Below are positions 24,425-32,420 of a stretch of DNA of 64,000 nucleotides, in pieces. The notes under the pieces were generated by a model. The model was not told where the DNA came from and searched no databases. It saw only the letters and a program-made list of their open reading frames with translations. Origin of the DNA: Paenibacillus dokdonensis. Lineage in GTDB: Bacteria; Bacillota; Bacilli; Paenibacillales; Paenibacillaceae. The DNA is taken from positions 1,264,993 to 1,328,992 of the forward strand of contig NZ_STGQ01000001.1 in the NCBI RefSeq assembly GCF_004916975.1, written 5' to 3'. The position numbers and the translations under genes were made by a program. Position 1 is the stretch's first letter. Each line of letters starts with the position of its first letter.

Positions 24425-24609
24425 TCGATGGCAAACCTTTAATGCGCAGCATGATGGGGGCGCGGATCTGGCGGCTAATGTCATCCGATCCGGATGAATT
24501 CAAACGGGAGGCGCGCGAGTATTTTGCTCGGGGTTATCCCGGCTGGACGGTTGTAAAGGTGAAATATCCGATTGTTTTCCTACGGGACGATAGGGGGCGT
24601 CAGAATTGA
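24421..24609 (+). CDS. Small phage protein (62 aa)
   Basis: Starts at ATG 24421 within the stop of the MBL gene (ATGA). Sequence: SSDPDEFKREAREYFARGYP then GWTVVKVKYPIVFL, a helix followed by a beta hairpin. No family recognised; coupled to both neighbours. Confidence 0.65.
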   Translation: MIDGKPLMRSMMGARIWRLMSSDPDEFKREAREYFARGYPGWTVVKVKYPIVFLRDDRGRQN

Positions 24610-24803
24610 TGGATCCAGTTCAAATTGACTTATTCGATGATGAGGCTGCGGTTCAGCCCATCCTAAACGGAATGTATTACGAACGAGCTTCAAATAAATT
24701 TGTTTCCTATGTTTGCGGGAGCCGGTACTTTGAGATAACGCCAGGTCGCTGTCTTGGGGACAAGGACTGGAAGGAAAAAACGATGAAGGAGCGTGCAATA
24801 TGA
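24609..24803 (+). CDS. Small phage protein (64 aa)
   Basis: ATG 24609 overlaps the previous stop; TTG 24606 is the alternative. Begins MDPVQIDLFDDEA, a peptide similar to short clamp-binding motifs (QxxLF, here QIDLF). Such motifs bind the host DNA polymerase sliding clamp, so this could be a clamp-binding protein; that idea rests on five residues. The remainder is beta-rich with one CG pair. Overlaps the following gene. Confidence 0.6.
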   Translation: MDPVQIDLFDDEAAVQPILNGMYYERASNKFVSYVCGSRYFEITPGRCLGDKDWKEKTMKERAI

Positions 24804-25087
24804 GTGTAATGACTCAAGAAGAATTAAAACATCGTACTGAACAGATCATGGACTGCCTAAAAGAAAAATGGGAAGAAGCGCGCGATGCCGGAGAAGATCA
24901 ACTTTTGCACTTCTTCACCGCTGTTTCATATGCATTGGGAAGCTTCGTTCCCTTCTCAGTCGATCCAGAGAGTTATGGTCCTCTGACGATGAAATTGATT
25001 GATTCCTTGACCGACGGTATTCAAACAGCAATGCAGGTAACTGGCGTAGAGGCAACAATGATCAAAATCGTAAAAGAATCGCAATGA
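24800..25087 (+). CDS. Small helical phage protein (95 aa)
   Basis: ATG 24800 overlaps the previous stop (ATGA). Mostly helical: TQEELKHRTEQIMDCLKEKW, LLHFFTAVSYALGSFVPF, then LTDGIQTAMQVTGVEATMI. No recognised family. Part of the coupled chain that leads into the replication genes. Confidence 0.65.
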   Translation: MSVMTQEELKHRTEQIMDCLKEKWEEARDAGEDQLLHFFTAVSYALGSFVPFSVDPESYGPLTMKLIDSLTDGIQTAMQVTGVEATMIKIVKESQ

Positions 25088-25103
25088 TGTAGGGGATGAG
25101 CAA

Positions 25104-26003
25104 ATGCCCAAAGACAGTTACTCTTTTCCGATGTACTCCGGATTACTGGAGCCAGAACACTACAAGAAAATAGGCAGCGCGATATGGCTTTTCCTCTGGT
25201 GCATCAGCTCCACTACAAAGGAGCATGAGGAGGAGGGAATTGTCTGGGGCATCGTCCTTGGAAACAAGCCTATGAAGCTGTCAGACATATCTGAAAGATT
25301 TGGAGTGAACGACAAAACGGTGAGTCGCTGGTTGGACACCTTAGAAGATCATCACTACATACGAGTGACCAGGGCTCCCAGGGGATTAATCCTTTCAGTC
25401 AAGAACTCCAAAAAGTGGACGGACAGAAATGTCCGATCACTAGGAAGTGATAAGACAGAAATGTCCGATCACAACGATAGTGAACAGACAAATATGTCCG
25501 ATCACGATCCAAATTTACAGAGTGATCGGACAAAAATGTCTGATCTAAAAGATATTATAAAAGATCTTAATGCTACTACTACTGCTAATGACATCGAACC
25601 AGATGAACAGCCTGATGAAGATGGCATGATACAAATTTTAAACGCATATTGCAAACTGCATAACAAATTCGATATTCACGTTTCCGCAAACGAACGCGAA
25701 GCCATGGGTAAGATGGTCGCCGGAGGTACGCCTAACCCTTTTACCATCCGAACTATGGAGAGCCTTTTTGAGGCAAAGCGAACGCGCGAAGGAGATAAGT
25801 TCAGGTTGCCTAAGAGCTTCTTGTACTACGTGGAGGGGATCGAGGAGGCTTGGCAAAACTATCAGGCTTCTTCAGCTAAACCGGGAGATAATTCACAGAC
25901 AGCTGGACCAGTAAAGCCCACTGAGCCCAAACGAATGACCAAGCAGCAGCGCGAACTTGACGAGTTGCGGAGACGAGCAAAGGAGGCACGTCAGCATGGA
26001 TAG
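25104..26003 (+). CDS. DnaD-like replication initiator (299 aa)
   Basis: Replisome organiser of the DnaD/Rep type. N-terminal winged helix (about residues 60-110: MKLSDISERFGVNDKTVSRW then LDTLEDHHYIRVTRAPRG). A low-complexity linker (about 110-165) encodes four repeats of a 'T-M-S-D-H' peptide. A DnaD-like C-terminal domain (about 175-265: LHNKFDIHVSANEREAMGKM ... FLYYVEGIEEAWQNY) follows. The DNA behind the linker is a set of iterons plus an AT-rich tract, the likely origin. The following genes encode a helicase loader and the helicase. Start ATG 25104 has GGGGATGAG upstream. Confidence 0.85.
   Translation: MPKDSYSFPMYSGLLEPEHYKKIGSAIWLFLWCISSTTKEHEEEGIVWGIVLGNKPMKLSDISERFGVNDKTVSRWLDTLEDHHYIRVTRAPRGLILSVKNSKKWTDRNVRSLGSDKTEMSDHNDSEQTNMSDHDPNLQSDRTKMSDLKDIIKDLNATTTANDIEPDEQPDEDGMIQILNAYCKLHNKFDIHVSANEREAMGKMVAGGTPNPFTIRTMESLFEAKRTREGDKFRLPKSFLYYVEGIEEAWQNYQASSAKPGDNSQTAGPVKPTEPKRMTKQQRELDELRRRAKEARQHG
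25421..25605. repeat. Iterons and AT-rich tract: candidate phage replication origin
   Basis: Four direct repeats with core GACAGAAATGTCCGATCAC occur at 25421-25440, 25454-25472, 25482-25505 (with a small insertion) and 25524-25545 (most diverged). Spacing is about 30-42 bases. Each has an internal dyad (GGACA/TGTCC, GATC). The next 60 bases (25546-25605) are very AT-rich. Location inside the initiator gene mirrors lambda ori in O and many lactococcal phage origins. Confidence 0.7.
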
Positions 26004-26331
26004 AGCGGAGATTATTGAGCTGCTCATAATCATCAAAGAGAATTATCCGAATTTTGACACCAGCGAAGAAAATATCAATCGCCATTCCAAGTACTTGCAT
26101 GACTTTCCGTTTGAACGGGCCGTGCAGAACTTGGACGAGCACATCCGGACGAGTAAATTTCCACCGAATATCGCGGAGATTCGTGGGAGTATCGGCGAGC
26201 AGATGGAGCGGAGCCGGATGAAAACAGCAACAGAAGAATACTTTGCAGAGCGAGAGGAAGCTCGAAAGCATGCTTGCCCGCCGCCGCCCGGCTGGAAGGA
26301 GGCCCTCTATGCAAAACTTGGCCGCTGCTGA
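25996..26331 (+). CDS. Helicase loader/inhibitor, G39P-like (111 aa)
   Basis: Resembles the SPP1 G39P replicative helicase loader/inhibitor: N-terminal domain MDRAEIIELLIIIKENYPNF followed by PFERAVQNLDEHIRTSKFPP and NIAEIRG, then a helical Arg/Glu-rich tail (ATEEYFAEREEARKH). G39P delivers the helicase to origin-bound initiator. The start ATG 25996 overlaps the initiator gene by eight bases and has AAAGGAGG at 8 bases. The following gene, overlapping by 23 bases, is the helicase. Confidence 0.85.
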   Translation: MDRAEIIELLIIIKENYPNFDTSEENINRHSKYLHDFPFERAVQNLDEHIRTSKFPPNIAEIRGSIGEQMERSRMKTATEEYFAEREEARKHACPPPPGWKEALYAKLGRC

Positions 26332-27730
26332 TTTTTCGTTACCCATGCCGAATTCGTTGGCATCTGAATGTGCAGTTCTCGGATCGATACTGATCGAGCC
26401 GGAGGTATATGAGCAGGCGGAGGCGTTAACTCCGGAAGCTTTTTACCACGAACCACACAAATCCATTTTCCGAAGAATGCAGGATCTCGCTGATGATGGG
26501 CAGCCAATCGACCTAGTAACTTTGACGACTCGACTGCAAGATCGGGGCGAGCTAGAAAGTATTGGCGGTGTGACTTATCTTTCCAAACTGGCACATTCAG
26601 TGCCTAAAACGAAAAACATCGAGTCTTATGTCGCTGAAGTGCATTCCAAATTTGTAACCCGGGAGTTTATCCAGTCCAGCTATGCTGGCATTCAAGCTGC
26701 AGCTGCAGGCGAGAACATACAGAACCTTGTAACATCAGCACAACAAGTTGCAACCACGCTTTCGGATCGTACAGCGCCCAAAAAGGACTTCAAGCGGATC
26801 AATGATGTGCTGGTTGAGGTCATCGAGACGACAGAAAACAAATCTGAGGTCTTCAAAACCGGGAAGGTATCGGGTATTCCAACGGGATACAAAGACCTGG
26901 ACAGCATTTTCGGCGGGCTCCAGAACAGCGACCTGATCATTGTGGCTGCAAGGCCGTCGGTCGGGAAGACGGCATTCGCCCTTAATATTGCCCAGAACGT
27001 TGCAGTTAGCATTTCAGAACCGGTTGCCGTATTTAGTTTGGAGATGTCGGCGGCGCAGCTCGTAACGCGGATGGTAAGTGCTGAGGGAAACCTTGAAGCA
27101 AGCAAACTTCGGATGGGCGACATGGGTACCGAAGATTGGACCAAGATGGCCGATGCTGCTGGAATTCTTGGCGAGACGAATATACAAATTGACGACTCCC
27201 CGGGAATCACAGTCCATGACATCAGAGCTAAGTGCCGGCGTCTGAAACAGCAAGAAGGCCTGGGGCTGATTGTGATCGATTATCTTCAACTGATTGCCGG
27301 CTCCAGCAAACGAGGATCAGAGAACCGGCAGCAGGAAGTATCCGAGATTTCAAGGACGCTGAAAACACTGGCTCGTGAACTGGATGTTCCGGTGATCGCT
27401 CTTTCTCAGCTCAGCAGAGGTGTGGAGCAGCGTCAGGACAAGCGTCCGATGATGTCTGATCTGCGGGAATCAGGATCGATCGAGCAGGACGCGGATATTG
27501 TAGCCTTTCTCTATAGGGACGACTACTACGATCAAGAGACGGATAAGAAGAATATCATCGAAATCATCATTGCGAAGCAGCGGAACGGCCCAGTGGGTAC
27601 CGTCGAGTTGGTGTTCTTGAAGCAGTTCAACAAATTCGTGAATTATGAACGAAACCGTGGTGAACAAGGTCCACAGCCACCATCGGGGCCAAAGAAGGTC
27701 ACGAGTATAAAACAGCGCCGCTGGGCGTGA
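26309..27730 (+). CDS. DnaB-type replicative helicase (473 aa)
   Basis: Hexameric 5'-3' helicase of the phage replisome. N-terminal DnaB domain (LASECAVLGSILIEPEVYEQ, about residues 10-110), linker helix, and RecA-fold C-terminal domain with Walker A ARPSVGKT (about 215), Walker B LIVIDYLQLI and a late SQLSRGVEQRQDKRP and SDLRESGSIEQDAD block, all intact. The start ATG 26309 follows GGAAGGAGG at 7 bases. An earlier in-frame ATG gives an Arg-rich extension and is rejected. Length is normal for DnaB. The helicase, loader and initiator form a complete replication module. Confidence 0.97.
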   Translation: MQNLAAADFSLPMPNSLASECAVLGSILIEPEVYEQAEALTPEAFYHEPHKSIFRRMQDLADDGQPIDLVTLTTRLQDRGELESIGGVTYLSKLAHSVPKTKNIESYVAEVHSKFVTREFIQSSYAGIQAAAAGENIQNLVTSAQQVATTLSDRTAPKKDFKRINDVLVEVIETTENKSEVFKTGKVSGIPTGYKDLDSIFGGLQNSDLIIVAARPSVGKTAFALNIAQNVAVSISEPVAVFSLEMSAAQLVTRMVSAEGNLEASKLRMGDMGTEDWTKMADAAGILGETNIQIDDSPGITVHDIRAKCRRLKQQEGLGLIVIDYLQLIAGSSKRGSENRQQEVSEISRTLKTLARELDVPVIALSQLSRGVEQRQDKRPMMSDLRESGSIEQDADIVAFLYRDDYYDQETDKKNIIEIIIAKQRNGPVGTVELVFLKQFNKFVNYERNRGEQGPQPPSGPKKVTSIKQRRWA

Positions 27731-27743
27731 GGAGAGTAACGGG

Positions 27744-28046
27744 ATGAAAGAGACTTTTTACGGTTATTGTTTTCCGATTCCTGGCGAGTGGCATACACCA
27801 GAAGCCACACTGCAGGATACGGAAGAAGTTTATCGATATACACAACTGCATGGGAAAACCGGAATGTTTCGAGAGGTTCGGGTAACCGATAGTGAAGATT
27901 TCATGGTGGTTCAAATGATTGATGGGCAATACGTATTTCCTGAAGAATGGAAGAAATTTAATGGGGAGGTTAAGCCTGATGAAACAGCTGAAGAATCCAA
28001 CGAAAAAACAGAAGATAGAAATTCGCCGGCAGAAGTTAAAGCCTGA
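27744..28046 (+). CDS. Phage protein of unknown function (100 aa)
   Basis: ATG 27744 with GAGGAGAG upstream. Opening MKETFYGYCFPIPGEWHTPE and a central FREVRVTDSEDFMVVQMIDG are beta-rich; the C-terminus is acidic (DETAEESNEKTEDRNSPAE). No known family. Its 3' part is overlapped in another frame by the next gene. Confidence 0.65.
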   Translation: MKETFYGYCFPIPGEWHTPEATLQDTEEVYRYTQLHGKTGMFREVRVTDSEDFMVVQMIDGQYVFPEEWKKFNGEVKPDETAEESNEKTEDRNSPAEVKA

Positions 28047-28137
28047 AAGTTGGCTTGTTGAACGCGACACTGGTCAGTTGTTGGTCGTTGTCAGCAGAGA
28101 GAAAGGACAGGTTCGCCGGCTCCGGTGGGGAGCATGA
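27979..28137 (+). CDS. Small basic phage protein (52 aa)
   Basis: ATG 27979 has GGGGAGG at 8 bases and lies inside the previous gene in another frame. Product: a Lys/Arg-rich start (KNPTKKQKIEIRRQKL) and a beta part WLVERDTGQLLVVVSREKG. The clear SD and the overlap with the following start (ATGA) support it. Unknown function. Confidence 0.55.
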   Translation: MKQLKNPTKKQKIEIRRQKLKPESWLVERDTGQLLVVVSREKGQVRRLRWGA

Positions 28138-28322
28138 GTGGCCTATGGAGCAAGTGGAGCGTGTATGAATACATGCGGCACACCTATATGAGAGTAGGCA
28201 GCTCGCCTGATCTGCTTGAGGTAATGGATAATTTTCCGGAACTTCATCTCGCTGAGATTAAAGAAGGTATGGATGAATTTGAACTTACCATCTCGATTGG
28301 AGGCGGACAGCGTGCGCAGTAA
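28134..28322 (+). CDS. Small phage protein (62 aa)
   Basis: ATG 28134 overlaps the previous stop; GGTGGGG precedes it. Contains LWSKWSVYEYMRHTYMRVGS and an acidic ELHLAEIKEGMDEFELTI stretch. No family recognised. Confidence 0.6.
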   Translation: MSGLWSKWSVYEYMRHTYMRVGSSPDLLEVMDNFPELHLAEIKEGMDEFELTISIGGGQRAQ

Positions 28323-28518
28323 TAACCTGGTTGATCCACTCTTTCAAGATGTTCCCTGGGACATCGTTTACAACGAAGATGGCCAGCAGATCGGAGAGGT
28401 GTATGTACTTCTCGGCAAAGCAAAGAAGGAGGCGACACCATATGATCCAGTTCACGGTATACGGCGAACCGGTCGCACAAGGAAGACCAAGAGCATCAAC
28501 AGCTACCGGATTCGTTAA
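28312..28518 (+). CDS. Small phage protein (68 aa) overlapping rusA
   Basis: GTG 28312 with GGAGG at 8 bases is the best start. The first 43 residues look protein-like (NNLVDPLFQDVPWDIVYNED, IGEVYVLLGKAKK). The last 25 are coded by DNA that also encodes the RusA N-terminus in another frame, and are basic and low quality. Either an overlapping gene or a shorter coding unit with a read-on end. Confidence 0.45.
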   Translation: MRSNNLVDPLFQDVPWDIVYNEDGQQIGEVYVLLGKAKKEATPYDPVHGIRRTGRTRKTKSINSYRIR

Positions 28519-28855
28519 GCTCTATGACCCTGCTAAATCCCGTGATTATAAAGATTATGTTCGGCTGGCTGCTAGTGAATATGCGCCGCCAGCACTACTT
28601 GAGGGCCCGGTCGGGATGATGCTCACCATTTACCGATCGATGCCTAAGAGCTTCAGTAAGAAGAAAGTAGTTTTGGCCGAATCTGGGGAGCTTCGGCCAA
28701 CTTCAAAACCGGACGTAGACAACTATCTCAAGGGTGTGAAGGATGCCCTAAAAGGAGTCATCTGGAAGGATGATAGTCAAGTTGTTGAGGTGTTTGCACA
28801 GAAGAGATACAGCGTCCGTCCTCGCATTGAAGTGAAGATTAAGGACTTATCATAA
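28442..28855 (+). CDS. rusA: RusA-family Holliday junction resolvase (137 aa)
   Basis: Cuts four-way DNA junctions, symmetric dimer. The start IQFTVYGEPVAQGRPRAS is the standard RusA N-terminus, and the active-site acidic cluster is seen in KPDVDNYLKGVKDALKGVIW with DDSQVVE following. ATG 28442 follows AAGGAGG at 8 bases. Length is normal. It completes the recombination set (SbcC-like, RecT, MBL, RusA). Confidence 0.93.
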   Translation: MIQFTVYGEPVAQGRPRASTATGFVKLYDPAKSRDYKDYVRLAASEYAPPALLEGPVGMMLTIYRSMPKSFSKKKVVLAESGELRPTSKPDVDNYLKGVKDALKGVIWKDDSQVVEVFAQKRYSVRPRIEVKIKDLS

Positions 28856-28880
28856 AAAAATCGAAGGGAAAGTGATTAAC

Positions 28881-29717
28881 ATGGGGAAAGATTTTGCTAA
28901 ATTCATGGCTACTACGGATAAGAAGATTGTTTTTGGTGATAAGGATGTTGAGCTCAAGCTAACTATTCCACATAAGGTTGCCCAGGCAAACCTTCAATTT
29001 CTGACCAGCAGTTTGAACAAGGAGATCCATGTTATTCTCGGTGATCCACAGGTAGCTTTCGATTTTGACGATGAGGGAGAGGATATGTACAAGCCTTACA
29101 TCGGCGGTCGTCAAGTTACGGCTGATGCTTCTGGTGTTGTGACATCGATTCAGCAGTCGGAAGAAAGCAAAGACGAGAACCAGGTGGAGTTATTTGACTC
29201 TGCAGGGGAATCAGAGGAAGACGGAGATCAAAAAGATCAACAGTGCGAGAACCGAGAAGGGGAGCCACCTGCAGAAGATGAGCTGAATGATTATGAAAAG
29301 GAAATTATGGGTGAAAGCGAAGCTGGGGCTGAATCGGATCTTCCGGAATGGATGAGAGAATCCAACGACCAGAAGGAAGACTCTGGTTCCGGAGAAATGA
29401 ATTTTGAGACTGAGAAAGAAACGGATCAATCCGAAAAAAAAGAGAGTACTGAAAACAATGGCGAACCTGATGCCGGTGCCCAACATGATCCCGATATCGA
29501 AAAATCAGTGATCGAGCAATACATCCTTGAGAATCGCCCATCGTTCCCGGACTTGCCTCTCGACTTCCCAGATCTCTACGAAAAGAGACGGAATCAAGGA
29601 CTTACATGGGGAAACATTGCTCGTGAAATCGGAATGACCACGGGGCAGCTGAATGCCAAACTGAACAAATATAGAGAAGCTGTCAAAAAGCAAATGATTG
29701 ATGGGGGAGCGGCGTAA
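28881..29717 (+). CDS. Acidic phage protein with C-terminal helix-turn-helix-like end (278 aa)
   Basis: Residues 1-70 are a folded domain (KKIVFGDKDVELKLTIPHKV). About 75-205 is an extremely acidic, low-complexity stretch (Glu, Asp, Ser, Asn). About 215-275 looks like a DNA-binding end (NQGLTWGNIAREIGMTTGQL then NAKLNKYREAV). It may bind DNA or mimic it; no family recognised. ATG 28881 is chosen (GGGAAAG about 9 bases upstream) over GTG/ATG choices earlier in the same frame. Confidence 0.65.
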   Translation: MGKDFAKFMATTDKKIVFGDKDVELKLTIPHKVAQANLQFLTSSLNKEIHVILGDPQVAFDFDDEGEDMYKPYIGGRQVTADASGVVTSIQQSEESKDENQVELFDSAGESEEDGDQKDQQCENREGEPPAEDELNDYEKEIMGESEAGAESDLPEWMRESNDQKEDSGSGEMNFETEKETDQSEKKESTENNGEPDAGAQHDPDIEKSVIEQYILENRPSFPDLPLDFPDLYEKRRNQGLTWGNIAREIGMTTGQLNAKLNKYREAVKKQMIDGGAA

Positions 29718-29750
29718 GCCGCCCTTCCTTTCATTAAAGGAGAGATGAAC

Positions 29751-30017
29751 ATGAATGAACAACAACGTCGACGCGCCTTTCAAAAAGTGAAAACTTATTC
29801 TAATGATAAATTTTGGAGCTGGATGAACTTCATCCATTCTCGTGCTTATGCCAAGGCAGAACAACATTACCAAGAGGCAATGGATATTGTGCTGCAGCCT
29901 AAACAAAAGGCCGCGGTAATGGCTAAGGCAAAAGAGATTCGGGAGCAATGGGATGGCATGACCACTATAACAATTGATGATACAGAAGGGGCTGAACTTC
30001 AGTCGGTGGGGGTGTAA
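29751..30017 (+). CDS. Small phage protein (88 aa)
   Basis: ATG 29751, with AAAGGAGAG at 7 bases (ATG 29745 is too close). Helical, positively charged first half (RRRAFQKVKTYSNDKFWSWM), ending in an acidic TTITIDDTEGAEL. Not recognised. Two bases separate it from the next gene. Confidence 0.65.
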   Translation: MNEQQRRRAFQKVKTYSNDKFWSWMNFIHSRAYAKAEQHYQEAMDIVLQPKQKAAVMAKAKEIREQWDGMTTITIDDTEGAELQSVGV

Positions 30018-30019
30018 GT

Positions 30020-30799
30020 ATGGGCAGAGCGCCTAATTGGACACGAGAAGAAGCTGATTACCTTCAGGACAAATGGGGAGTAATCAGCATTCGGGCTATA
30101 GCTAATCATCTTGAAAAAAGTGTAAATGCTGTGAAGCTAAAAGCTCAGAGACTGGGTCTCGGGGATCCACGAATGAATTTTGAAGGGATTACGATATGTC
30201 AGCTAGGGAAAGCGATAGGGCGCGAATACAGCACTTTGAAAACGTGGATGCAGAGGTATGGCATGCCAGTAAAGAAAAAAATATTCGCTCAAGAATCGCG
30301 GGTCCTCATCATCTCTTATTCAGACTTTTGGAAGTGGGCAGAGCAATACAAGGAGCTTATGAATTTTGCCAAGATGGAACCCAATATCTTGGGTGCTGAA
30401 CCTGAATGGGTGAAGGTAAAGCGAAAAGCTGACCAATTAAAGTCACAGAAGACAGAGCAGGCTATTCCTTGGACTCCAGAAGAAGACCAGCGTCTGGTTC
30501 AGGTCCTTCAAACCAAAGATATGACCTATCCAGATGTTGCTCGGTTGTTTGATCGTTCGGAATCAGCAGTCAGAAGACGGCTTCGTGATCTTGGGGTAAA
30601 GCTCCGACCAGCTAGGTTAGAAAATCACATAAAGTATACACCTGCAGAAGTGGAAAGGCTCCTGCAAATGGCAGAGCAGGGTCACAGCTACGAAACGATT
30701 GGTAGAGAATTAGGAAAAAGTGCTCTTGGGATCCGAGGGAAGTTGGAACGGATGGGCTTTGATTTTAAGCGACGGAAGTTGCGTGTTACAGTTCAATAA
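30020..30799 (+). CDS. Multi-HTH (Myb/SANT-like) DNA-binding phage protein (259 aa)
   Basis: Three helix-turn-helix units are visible: residues 5-50 (WTREEADYLQDKWGVISIRA then IANHLEKSVNAVKLKAQRLG), about 150-200 (WTPEEDQRLVQVLQTKDMTY then PDVARLFDRSESAVRRRLRD) and about 205-250 (YTPAEVERLLQMAEQGHSYE then TIGRELGKSALGIRGKLERM). This is a repeated GcrA/Myb-like layout, with a fourth, more divergent one near 60-100. Such proteins regulate phage transcription. Overlap-free, tight spacing with the previous gene. Confidence 0.8.
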   Translation: MGRAPNWTREEADYLQDKWGVISIRAIANHLEKSVNAVKLKAQRLGLGDPRMNFEGITICQLGKAIGREYSTLKTWMQRYGMPVKKKIFAQESRVLIISYSDFWKWAEQYKELMNFAKMEPNILGAEPEWVKVKRKADQLKSQKTEQAIPWTPEEDQRLVQVLQTKDMTYPDVARLFDRSESAVRRRLRDLGVKLRPARLENHIKYTPAEVERLLQMAEQGHSYETIGRELGKSALGIRGKLERMGFDFKRRKLRVTVQ

Positions 30800-30829
30800 A
30801 TCACAGCTTGTTAAAGGAGAGTCAACCTC

Positions 30830-31303
30830 ATGAGTAACAAACCATTAACACGACGTCAGGCTGAAGCTTTGGCATTTATAAAATCTTTTATTACTAAAAA
30901 CGGCTATCCCCCAACTATCCGGGAACTAGCGGATCACATGAATTATCAATCAACGTCAACAGCGTTCAATGTACTTGAGCTATTGGTTCGAAAGCGATAT
31001 ATCAAGAAAAATGGTACCGGTCCGCGAATGATTCAGCTTGTTTCTAATAATGAGGATTCAAATCAAGAACAAATCGAAGAAATTGAACGTTTAAGAGCTG
31101 ATAATCAATATCTGAATGATCTTGCATTAAGTTGCACAGCTGATAATGAGAGACTTCGAAGAGAAGTTAGCCAGCTGAAGGGAGCACTATCATTCGTGAT
31201 GCCGTATGTATCCGAGAATATGCGGATCCCTGATGAAATCAGCAGAGCGATTGATTCCGTATTTAAGGATGATGTACACGATGAACACAAAGACGATATT
31301 TAA
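30830..31303 (+). CDS. LexA-type DNA-binding domain without the peptidase (157 aa)
   Basis: The first 65 residues match the LexA winged helix: LTRRQAEALAFIKSFITKNG then PPTIRELADHMNYQSTSTAF and LELLVRKRYI. Instead of the S24 self-cleaving domain of LexA, the rest is a coiled coil (EQIEEIERLRADNQYLNDLA) with a short acidic end. The missing peptidase means it cannot be inactivated by RecA-stimulated autocleavage. It might compete for SOS boxes or for the phage's own sites. AAAGGAGAG precedes ATG 30830. Confidence 0.8.
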   Translation: MSNKPLTRRQAEALAFIKSFITKNGYPPTIRELADHMNYQSTSTAFNVLELLVRKRYIKKNGTGPRMIQLVSNNEDSNQEQIEEIERLRADNQYLNDLALSCTADNERLRREVSQLKGALSFVMPYVSENMRIPDEISRAIDSVFKDDVHDEHKDDI

Positions 31304-31307
31304 TAAA

Positions 31308-31341
31308 AGAACCCCCTATACCTTGACCGGGCGGGGGTTCT
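31308..31341 (+). terminator. Hairpin after the LexA-like gene
   Basis: Perfect 9-bp stem AGAACCCCC (31308-31316) with GGGGGTTCT (31333-31341); no T run follows, so termination may be partial. Confidence 0.5.
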
Positions 31342-31403
31342 AGCGTGGAAAACATTTCCTTCATCTCGATATTAACATACAAAGGGGAATGAGGGGAATG
31401 GCG

Positions 31404-31889
31404 ATGGCATGGAGACAAGGGGAACTCTTTCCAGAAGCAAATACTACGGAGATCCAGCGGACAAAATTCCTGCTCGGTAAATATACAAAGATGATTGCTT
31501 TGATGCAGGATTTTGAGCGGTTCGAAAAGGATCTAAAGCAAGTCGCCATTGATGGAGAAGCAGCTCGCCGGATTGACCAGGAAGATCTACATGCTGATAA
31601 AACGGCCAACGCGACGATTCTGATCGAAAAGCAGCGCTGGGTGTATCAACAGTACCAGTTTTATACTCAGCAGCTGCAGCGAGCTTGGGCGCTTATCCAG
31701 GACGGAGATGAGAAAAGGGCTATCGATTACAGGTACGTTCAAGGATATTCATACAATGAGACGCTGCTGTTTTTCAGGCGTGGATTATCAGATAGTACCA
31801 TACGTCGTAAAATCCTTGAGGGAACTGAAAGCATGGCCAATACGCTGAAACTGATGGGATTCTTCGAACAGGATAATGCAGAGTTCTGA
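31404..31889 (+). CDS. ArpU-family late transcription regulator (161 aa)
   Basis: Matches the ArpU/RinA-like group of phage late-gene activators: N-terminal helical part (QRTKFLLGKYTKMIALMQDF) and a C-terminal sigma70-region-4-like HTH (DYRYVQGYSYNETLLFFRRG, DSTIRRKILEG). These proteins switch on the packaging and structural genes. Start ATG 31404 has GAGGGG at 8 bases; two earlier ATGs in the same frame touch their SDs. It lies between the early genes and the cargo zone that precedes terminase. Confidence 0.85.
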   Translation: MAWRQGELFPEANTTEIQRTKFLLGKYTKMIALMQDFERFEKDLKQVAIDGEAARRIDQEDLHADKTANATILIEKQRWVYQQYQFYTQQLQRAWALIQDGDEKRAIDYRYVQGYSYNETLLFFRRGLSDSTIRRKILEGTESMANTLKLMGFFEQDNAEF

Positions 31890-31950
31890 CACAGTAGACA
31901 TATAATGCGATATTGCTGCAGCGACATTGAGGGAAGACGCAGTAACGAAG

Positions 31951-32301
31951 CTACTTCTGATCCTCATGATGGAACTTTTGAACAAACTGTGAGTCGTGGG
32001 TCACTATTATTGTCATCGTCTCTTTACCGTATTGAGAATTATTTATGCCAGCAAATGTCTTGACCTGGACTGTGACGTTAAATGATAAACGCCCTTTATG
32101 TAAACGTTCAATCATTAAAATTTTTGGCTCCGTATATAGTATGGGTTTACCGTAATAACCAGTAAGTGCATTCTGTATCGCTGGATTAAGTGAAGTCAGA
32201 AGTGCTTCGGAATAATTATTTTCTTCGCTCGGCTTGGCTGATGTGGTTGTTGTAAACAAAAATAATCCCATGAAAATTATAGCTAAGGCTTTTCTAATCA
32301 T
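31951..32301 (-). CDS. Secreted DUF3888-family protein (116 aa)
   Basis: Antisense to the phage operon. A signal peptide covers residues 1-22 (IFMGLFLFTTTTSAKP). The mature part has the DUF3888 pattern: EALLTSLNPAIQNALTGYYG then KPILYTEPKILMIERL and VTVQVKTFAGINNSQYGKET. The family is common in Bacillus-type genomes with no known function. Opposite orientation and its own promoter region suggest a lysogenic-conversion (moron) gene expressed from the prophage. Confidence 0.8.
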   Translation of the reverse strand: MIRKALAIIFMGLFLFTTTTSAKPSEENNYSEALLTSLNPAIQNALTGYYGKPILYTEPKILMIERLHKGRLSFNVTVQVKTFAGINNSQYGKETMTIIVTHDSQFVQKFHHEDQK

Positions 32302-32420
32302 AACTAGACCTCCATTTTCTTATTATTGTGTTCCCTAAAACTAAATTTTATCAGTCAAGAGAGGAAGTCGGACCAAGGAAGTAATGCGCATTCCGAACGG
32401 AATGCGAAGGAGGCAACGGA

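Noticed and set aside
25421..25545. CRISPR array
   Set aside because: Only four diverged repeats of about 20 bases inside a protein-coding gene, with unequal spacers; iterons explain them better. No cas genes are present.
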